Source: Lunularia cruciata (taxonomy: Eukaryota > Streptophyta > Marchantiopsida > Lunulariales > Lunulariaceae). Taken from it: a stretch of DNA of 64,000 nt. The translations under genes were made by a program, and so were the position numbers. The stretch covers positions 74,276,001 to 74,340,000 of the forward strand of contig OX419757.1 in assembly GCA_948567375.1 (NCBI GenBank). Direction: 5' to 3'. Position 1 is the stretch's first letter; each line of letters begins with the position of its first letter. This document shows, piece after piece, positions 56,348 through 64,000 of this stretch. The notes under the pieces were generated by a model that did no database searches, was not told the origin of the DNA, and was given only the letters and a program-made list of their open reading frames with translations.

Positions 56348-57570
56348 TCTTGTATCTCTGGGATGATCGGATTCCATATGTAATAGCTGGATCAAAGATG
56401 AATGGAGTGGAGTATCTGGGCTTTTCTTCCATTCTCTTGGTCTTTAAGTTCCCCCGTGATAAACTTAGTTGTGACAGTCCTCCCATTGGATACCTGTAGC
56501 ATATCTCTGTTTTAAAAGCTAAACAGTGGGAAGGATAGTTTATCATACACAATGACATAGATTATGTCTTGTGCAGATCTTTAGTGAGAATGTAAATATT
56601 TAATAGCAAGACACAGTAATGTAACTATATATATTCTATATATACAATAGCAAATATTTTAATGTAAACTCCATATCAATACAAGATTTTCATAAATAGA
56701 ATATATTGTGCATAGTATGATACGAAAACGAATCATCCTATCAAGTCAACAATGAACAAGTGATGTTCGACATTGTAGCATTTATCACATTATTTCAACC
56801 AGCGAACTTCAATGTAATGTACGTAGAATTTACCCATCGTAAGTACTTATATCTTCATATATGTACTTGGCTATATATACAAATTCGGTCTAGGAAAATT
56901 TCAAATGAATTAAGAGAATATTAAGCCTAGATATTCTGGCACTCTCGATAATGCTTAACTCAAAATCATTTGACCTTATACATCATCACATCACATCCGG
57001 ATGATGGTTTCATCCATTGTCATATAAAATAGTTATTGATATATTGATATGGGTAGTGAATAAAATACATATTTCATCCAATATATAAAGATTCATCCCA
57101 TATGAAAATAATGTAATAGTACAACGAAATATCGTGCACAATTTTTTTTATATTATAAATATTTTCACATTTATTCTTCAAATTGAACTGCAAATTTTTA
57201 TAATATAATACAAATCTTCAGATTGGTGTGAGAATCCTATCCTAGCACCTTCCTTATATTTCAAAGTCGTATAATGAATATTTTCGCTTTCACTCTTTAT
57301 CATCTTCTAATCTATATTAAACGGCGTTGACTTTTGCATGGTGACTTTGATATTTGACACGCTGAACGATTTGACGAACATCAGTTTTCCTTCCGACATG
57401 ATAAAAGGCTTAAACAGTGCCTTGCTAGCTATGGGAGGAACCACCTGCACCAAGCTACAGCATCAATTTTACTTGACCTGCGTCGTCAGTGGAGTTGAAA
57501 ACCTCATGCTGTAAGGGAAAGTTCCACTCGAGACAGATGACTCCGGTGTTTTGTTACTTTTTGCTACCCA
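56348..57570. other. RLP 3' UTR and AT-rich intergenic DNA
   Basis: The 3' UTR is probably in the first 200-300 bp. After that the DNA is AT-rich with no ORF or repeat partner seen. Confidence 0.4.
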
Positions 57571-57895
57571 GTTGGTCATTATAAGCTGACCAACTGGACA
57601 TTGATGGTCTTGGAGGTGAAAACTTCAATTTACAGAATTCCAGGTCTAGTTGGTCACTAGTCTGACCAACTGGACCTTGATGATCTTGTAAGATCAAACT
57701 TGAAAACTTCAATTTACAGAATTCCAGGTCTAGTTGGTCATTAATCTGACCGACTGGACCTTGATGATCTTGTAAGATCAAACTTGAAAACTTCAGTTTA
57801 CAGAATTCCAGGTGTAGTTGGACATTGTAACCTGACCAACTGGACCTTGATGATCTTGGAAGATCAGACTTGAAAACTTCAATTTACAGAATTCC
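57571..57895. repeat. Minisatellite, four 78-84-bp units with an internal hairpin each
   Basis: Units start at 57,571, 57,649, 57,733 and 57,817. Each begins with a short inverted repeat (AGTTGGTCA...TGACCAACT-type, 6-8 base loop), then TGGACCTTGATGATCTTG, TGAAAACTTCAATTTACAG and AATTCCAG. Confidence 0.93.
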
Positions 57896-58119
57896 CTGGA
57901 ATTGTTCTTAACTTGAACAGCCGCATTCAACTCACCCAATCAGGTCTAGGTTTCACGTATAGTACTGATGCTATAATTGATATTTCAAAAGAAGTTTCGC
58001 TCGTTGTCGCAGCATACGGTTTCAGTGATATTCACTTCCTGTTCGTATGGATTGTCAATGCCGCTTCAGAAACATATGATCCGAGTGCTTATGAATCCAA
58101 ATCTTGCATCCTATCATAG
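57896..58119 (+). CDS. Unrecognised ORF fragment after the minisatellite
   Basis: A 68-codon frame from 57,913 (possible start further left, open from at least 57,899) encodes a well-balanced composition (GLGFTYSTDAIIDISKEVSL..., ...FLFVWIVNAASETYDPSAYES). It looks more protein-like than its AT-rich surroundings. No family is recognised and no adjoining exon was found. It may be a remnant exon or a chance frame. Confidence 0.3.
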
Positions 58120-58919
58120 TTCATTTGTAGGCGGGTGGATCCAGTGAATCCAAATCTACATACTACTTAGAATGTCAATCTTTAACATTGTGCACGTGCG
58201 TTTGGCACGGATCTGATTGTGGGCTCCTCACCTAGTCAAGTGAAACAAATGATTGAGAAAATTGTGTGATCTCGCTAACCCACTTCAAGACCTCCTATAC
58301 CTTTTGCAATTGAGTTTTAATTTGGCAGAATTATAAAATAGAGACTCAAAGTTGACTTTTCTTGCATGTACTCACCTTTTGAAGCTGTCAAATAATATGA
58401 TTATAAGATAACATTACAAACATCCAAGGATTATATACAATTCTGTAACACTGAACTAATCACCAAAGAATGGCACCAGGCATTGGCTTAGTATAGTTTC
58501 ACCGGGCACAGGCAGAATTATAGTCATTTTTAGAGTTAAATACCTACGACCTTAATTGAGCTTTTGAGATTTATCTTTTCCTAACTATTGATGGGTCTAT
58601 TCTGTAACCGTCTTCCGCTACTTCAAGCCTTGTGCTATGGTCCGCAATAGTTGGAATTCATTCCTAGTGAATGCGATGCTTTTAATTTACCATTTACCGT
58701 AGTGACCCTTCCCGGATGCTACCCTCATCCGGGAGTAGTTTATGCACAAAAGGTTAAATATATACCAATAAAGAATGGCTAATTATGATATTTTTCTTCA
58801 AATTTAGCCAATTATTTTACCAAAATTTTAAACCAATTTTTTTTAATCCACATCCTTGAGGGAACGACTTGTTTCTTGTCTTGACCCCACTTTTTGGTTA
58901 TCACACTAGGATAAATAGA
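58120..58919. other. Intergenic, nothing recognised
   Basis: Mixed AT-rich sequence without ORFs or repeats that I could match. Confidence 0.4.
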
Positions 58920-61740
58920 AAACACTTATTCATCAAGTTAAGTTGCCGCTTGGTTAAGAAAACTTAAATGTTTGATTAACTTTTGAAACAAATACCTACT
59001 AAGAAAATCTTGAAGATTTTATTCTTGATTCAATTAATATATGAAGATTGTACTATGTATAGCTTATTGAATATTTTAACAATGGTTATCAAAATTTATA
59101 TATATAGGTTTTGTATAAGACAACATCATGGATATGTTTAAATATTCAAATAATAATTATTAAAAAGAGGATAAAGAAATCAGTCGAAGAAAAAAATATT
59201 TATGTTATGTTTATTATTTAAAAAGAGAGAGCATAGAGTTGTATAAGAGCAAGAGTTATTAAAGGATATATTAGCAAAATAAATTAAATTTTTTTAATTC
59301 TAAAGTCCATTTGGGATTAGGAAGAAAAAAGCAAATACAATCATATGTCAAAAGAATATTTTGTTATCAGTAATCCAAGTATTGTTAGTTGTAAGTGCAC
59401 TACATAACTCATATGAATTATAAATTTGTTAATTCTTACACTTTAATAATTTTATATGTTATAAAATTATTTATTTATAATACTACCACTCATTACATAA
59501 AATTCTTTTCTTATCATTTTCATGGTCTACTTGGACTAACATATACGCCAACTACATAAATAAATAAAAGATTAACAAATACCTCTTTTGTGCTATAGAC
59601 TATCATTATATCATTAAGTATTTCTCCTCCCTATAGCCAAATCACACATTGAAAAATAGTCTTATACTTCAAGTTTGAAGTTCATAAATCTTTGAAAGAT
59701 AGATTTATTCATCATATCTAGATAGTCTTAAAAATCATGAAATTTACATGAATTTGGTTTTTAATTTTATGAATGTTTAATTTTTTGTTTCTAGAAGTAT
59801 AATAATTCTTGTAATTGAGATCATTTTAATTAAATTAAATTTTTTAGTAAATTTAGTCTTCATTTGTAAAGGTTTAAGTTCAATTAAAATTTGTACAAAT
59901 CAGTTCAAAATAATGAAACTTAAAATTTTTTAATACATGTGTAATATACTTGTTTGTATAAATATTTTCAAGATTTTCTCATTAAAAGATTATTAATCCT
60001 CTATCTCATTTGTTTTCTCTACGCGGTCACGTTTTTCTTTCTATCATTAAACATTCAAACAAATTATCTAAGGTTAATAGTTATGTAAGTAGATCATCAC
60101 ATAAACATATAGTATAGAATTAAAGATATTCAAAATATTAAAATAATTTTATATTAATCTTCTACTTTCTCTTAGTATGTATATACTTATATGTAATCTA
60201 ACATGATATTATTCATAAACTTCTATTCTATATAACATGATAATGAAATTTATAATATTGATGTATAGTATATTATACTACAAATTTTAGATATTCAGAA
60301 AACAACATTCATAATAAAATTTTGGAAGATATAACATCATATATTACTCTAATTCCAAATTCTAGACTTTTAGTTGAAACTTTTTTTATTTATATTCCAG
60401 ATTCCTCAATTCAATTTATACATTTCCTAATCATGTTTTACAAATCAGTAATAATTAGCCTTTCAAATTCAATAAATTTTTAAATAAATTTTAATAAGAC
60501 AAGAAATATTGCTTAAAATAAAGGTCTTAAATTACCTATTTAATTTACTTGACTATTTTAATTTAGATCAAGATATGATACAAATCTTTTATTTCAATTT
60601 AATTAAAGCTATATTATAAATTTATCAAATCCTAAATTTATTCTTTATTTGAAAATAATTATGGATAATTGATGAATCTCATGTTTTGAAAGTTTATCAT
60701 CTTTAGATTTATATTTTCCTTTTCTATTATAATTAAATAATTGTAATTATGTAATGAATAATAATAAGTTGCTTGACTCAATATGCTTGAATGAAGATAA
60801 AAATATCTTTGAAGTTATCGTCAAATGAGACTACATAATTAAAAACTTATAAATTATACAATCAAGTAAGTAAAGTATGTTTTTTCATAGCATGTAAAGA
60901 AGAAGGAAAATTAGCACTTTTTTTAACTAGTTGAGATTATTTCTATTTAGTGGTTTCAGATATGACTAAATAAATTATTGAGTAATTTTTGGAGCATATT
61001 ATTTCATGAATATATATATGAAATTTTAAAGAAAATTTCTTAAAAAATAGAAATTAAATGTCCCTTAGTCTATAGCCCATGAAATTAAATATATAATATA
61101 TTAGATGCACAATTATTAAAAAAGCAAGAATGGAGAAAAATAACTTCTTAGATGTGAAAATATATTCAAAACAATTAGATGTTTATTCAGTTTATATATT
61201 ATTAATAATAAATAGCTACATGTCATTCTAATTTTTAAAATCTGTTCCAAAGATCAAATTTCTAACTATTTGGATCATCATTTATCAATTAATCTTACAC
61301 ATCTTTTCAACGTAAAACATGTTGATGGACTTTAGTGAAGATAGGAATAATATATTTCTGTAAAATTAGTTAAAATCTTCATAATTATAATTATTCATAT
61401 AAAACATACTTTTAATGCTAATACTTTCTACAAACTATTATACTTTAAATATATTTTATATAATTCAGATATTTGATTCATATGTAATACTAAAATTTAA
61501 GAAATTGCTTATAATTATAGTTCCCAATGGTGGTTTTAGACAATAGTGTGAAAGAGGTTCTTATTTTTTTGACAACTTTGTATCTTTTATTCTTGCAAGT
61601 TTGGAAATGGGAAGAAAGATACCACAAAAATAGTTTTATTTTCAACATAATCATCCCATTCTCAATCATTTAGTATAAAGGGTGAAAATTTTATTGAGTA
61701 ATTTATTTAGTGGAAATGGTAAAACTTTTATCCATTGTGG
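58920..61740. repeat. Dispersed repeat R, copy 2 (uninterrupted)
   Basis: Collinear with the three separated segments of copy 1 (2200-2749, 3885-4170, 20,490-23,160). This copy lacks the MULE-like element, the gypsy nest and the mitochondrial fragment. No long ORF. A short block at 60,010-60,050 (CTCTACGCGGTCACG) resembles the end of the LINE tail (CTACGCCGTCATCC). Confidence 0.55.
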
Positions 61741-64000
61741 TGCACATATTCTTCTCAAAACTTTTTTATTGTTTTGTACTTATCTACAAGAATGTAGTAG
61801 AATAATTTTTTTTTTAGATAGTTGAGTTTCCTTTGGAGTTGTGTTTATGCATGCAATGGAACAAGTACTCCAAAGGAAGAATGAAAAAAGAGTCAAGTCC
61901 AAAGGGTGGTTGGAGGCAAAGAACTCAAGTACGAAGAACCTAAGTACGAAGAACCTTTAGACCCAAAGATAATACATCAACTAAATGCGCCGCCACTTGG
62001 ATAAAGCACTATGGGTGAAAACTATCTACATTCACTAAGGGGATTGCATGTGTGGAGAATGACTCTTGATCGAATGATTGAAGAATTTTGGCTATAAAAT
62101 AAAGTGCATGTAGTGCAATTTCACTTTTTTCCAATATTCTTAGTCTCAAAGCAGAAGAGCATATAACAATGTAGTTGTTTGTTTTCTACCTTAGCGACCC
62201 AATATGTAGCATGATGTTTGTACAAAAACCCAAAAGGAAGATTCTTGAAGTAATCTTTTGTAGCTCAACAATTAACAAATAGGTGATTTATTGTAAGAGT
62301 GAGGTAACCCATAGCAAGCATCTTTCCTTCTTTCTTTGGAATTAGGAGTTAAGTGAGATTGCAATCATCCATGAAATGAAGCAGAGGAAATATAAAGCAA
62401 CAAGGGACATCAAAGGAAATCCATATAATTGGACCTAAGAGAATTTGCAAAGAGTCTTGGTGCAGATGTAGGTCCATTTAGGAAATGATTCTTGAGATGA
62501 AGTTTGGGCTTGCATATAAATTGTTGGTGTACCAAATTAAAGCATCCTTTGCCAACAAGAGATCCACCAAAAATGGTTGGAGGATTGGCACAAAGATCTA
62601 GCACAATGAGTGATTGTTGAAGTAGTATGAAACTATTTTGGCCTAAGAGAATGACTTACTGCACCAATAGCCAAGCAATCTTCTTTGAATATATGTACAA
62701 AGGGGAGCAAGTAAATAAGAAAAATATGTTCTACTTTTAGGCAAGGAGCTTGCACCAAGAATTTGAAGAAGATGGTGGAGTGACTTACTTTGTGCCTTTT
62801 GCCATACACGTCTACATGAGGCTGAATTTATTGAAAAAAGAGGAGTGCAAGAAGTTCTCTAGCCACTTCCATCCAACAGGATACTTTGCCTTGCAACTTG
62901 AAGAGAAGTCCCTAATCAAGAAGTCCCAACTGGTTGATGCAAAGTATGAAAAATTTGGAGAATTAAGAGCCAATGGACAAATTAAGAGCCACCACAAAGA
63001 CTAATAAGAAGAAGCATACAACTCCATCAAAGTTTTAAAATCCAGCCAAGGGACCAAGAAGGAATCATTAAGTAATTGATGTATCTTTGGAAGAGGAGGC
63101 AAAAGAATCCAAAGAAGAAGAGCAAGAAGAAGGAGGAGAAGCGTCTTTCACCTTGTAGGGCCCAAAGAAAAAAATCACTATGAAGATGCATAATCTGCCT
63201 TAAACCCAAAGCAAAGTGTAGAATAGGAGGACCATGCCAAAGACCAAGCATACACATTACACTGGCGCAACTAACCTCCTAGCCTTACCCAAGAAATGGA
63301 TATACTTGAAGAAGAACAAGTAGAGGCTAAAAGAAGAGTAGAAGAAGACCTTCAAAGTGAAGTGAAATAAAAGGCCAAAGTGCTAAAATCAAGAAGTTGA
63401 AAAAAGAGTTCAGATGCGGAAGGAGAAAAAAAAGACCTTTCTAGCAAAGTCCAACTCAAAGTGAGGGAAGAGGGTGCTTGAGAACAAAGAATGTTGGTAA
63501 AGGAAGGAGCCAACTTTCTAATTCACTCACTAGGATAAGCATTGTAGATATAGAGCTCAAGCTACCACAATATCAAGAAGTCTATCTTGATGTGGTTGAA
63601 TACACATACTGATTCAAAGTCTTCATAAAGTCATCTATACAAGGAAGGCAAAGGATGACAAGTGAAAAGGAGAATCCAAGAAGGGAAGAAAGCTATACAA
63701 GGAGGAGTTGAAGAAGGTAGATGCACTTATGCATAAAAAAATTGAGATAAAGAGGTAGAACTCTTCCTTGATACCAGAGCAAAAGATGCAAGATGAAGAA
63801 CTCCATAGGTTACACTTTGAATTGGTAACTCTTTAAAATGAGAAGAAGGATATGCAGCTTTGGTACAAAGGTCAGCTGAAGGCCCATGATGAAGAAGTGG
63901 TAAGTATTTAGGGAGAATTGGAGACCACCAAGATCTGGGCTGTAAACTTAAAAGTATAGATATTGGAGTATATGAGCGATGTGGAAATCTAGTTGGAGCA
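61741..64000 (+). other. Purine-rich degenerate coding-like tract
   Basis: From about 61,850 the plus strand becomes A/G-rich, and broken frames read Lys/Glu-rich coiled-coil-like strings (for example 62,750-63,004, with EECKKFSSHFHPTGYFALQLEEKS, and later AKRRVEEDLQSEVK). Stops are frequent. It resembles a decayed transposon ORF or a decayed coiled-coil gene; no family is identified. A possible TATA element (CTATAAAATAAAG) lies near 62,092. The tract continues beyond the window. Confidence 0.35.

Noticed and set aside
57571-57895. Regularly spaced repeats resembling a CRISPR array
   Set aside because: Units are contiguous 78-84-bp minisatellite copies with no unique spacers, in a plant nuclear context.

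Overview
The window reads as nuclear DNA of a land plant. Three host genes are split by short GT-AG introns and encode recognisable plant proteins. A membrane-anchored LRR receptor-like protein is present. The repeats are chromodomain Ty3/gypsy retrotransposons, a LINE-like reverse transcriptase and a MULE-like DNA transposon. A fragment of mitochondrial rps4 embedded at about 20.9 kb has an N-terminus that, from memory, looks more bryophyte-like than angiosperm-like, so a bryophyte or other early-diverging plant is my best guess (inference).
Layout. 1-0.9 kb is GC-richer low-complexity DNA. 0.9-25 kb is an AT-rich repeat zone. An old dispersed repeat (here 'R') is interrupted by a MULE-like element with 9-bp target duplications and by a gypsy nest. 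In the nest the oldest gypsy remnant (B, minus) is split by gypsy A (minus, 6192-19337). A is split inside its integrase by gypsy C (plus, 8022-14620, target duplication GTAGG). A solo LTR of the same family (5181-5924, target duplication GGAAG) sits in B. R resumes at about 20.5 kb and carries the mitochondrial insertion. A LINE-like fragment (minus) follows at 23.5-24.8 kb.
25.7-39.8 kb is a compact gene island. It holds cardiolipin synthase (plus, 8 exons, one apparent GC-AG intron), a PHP-domain phosphoesterase (plus, 5 exons) and tRNA (guanine-N7)-methyltransferase Trm8/METTL1 (minus, 11 exons). All splice phases were checked and give uninterrupted proteins of 451, 433 and 300 residues. 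These are unrelated housekeeping functions: mitochondrial lipid synthesis, phosphoester hydrolysis and tRNA modification.
40-64 kb is again repeat-rich. A decayed LRR pseudogene (45.1-48.1 kb) and a largely intact LRR receptor-like protein gene (53.5-56.3 kb) form a tandem pair separated by a decayed LINE-like copy (48.3-50.9 kb). Several minisatellites, long palindromes, a second copy of R (58.9-61.7 kb) and a purine-rich degenerate tract complete the window.
The least ordinary signals are these: two similar small ORFs conserved in the leader of the gypsy family; stop codons shared by independently inserted gypsy copies; a LINE-associated tail with a stem-loop found at several loci; and a second LRR-N-terminus-like reading frame inside the receptor gene's first intron.
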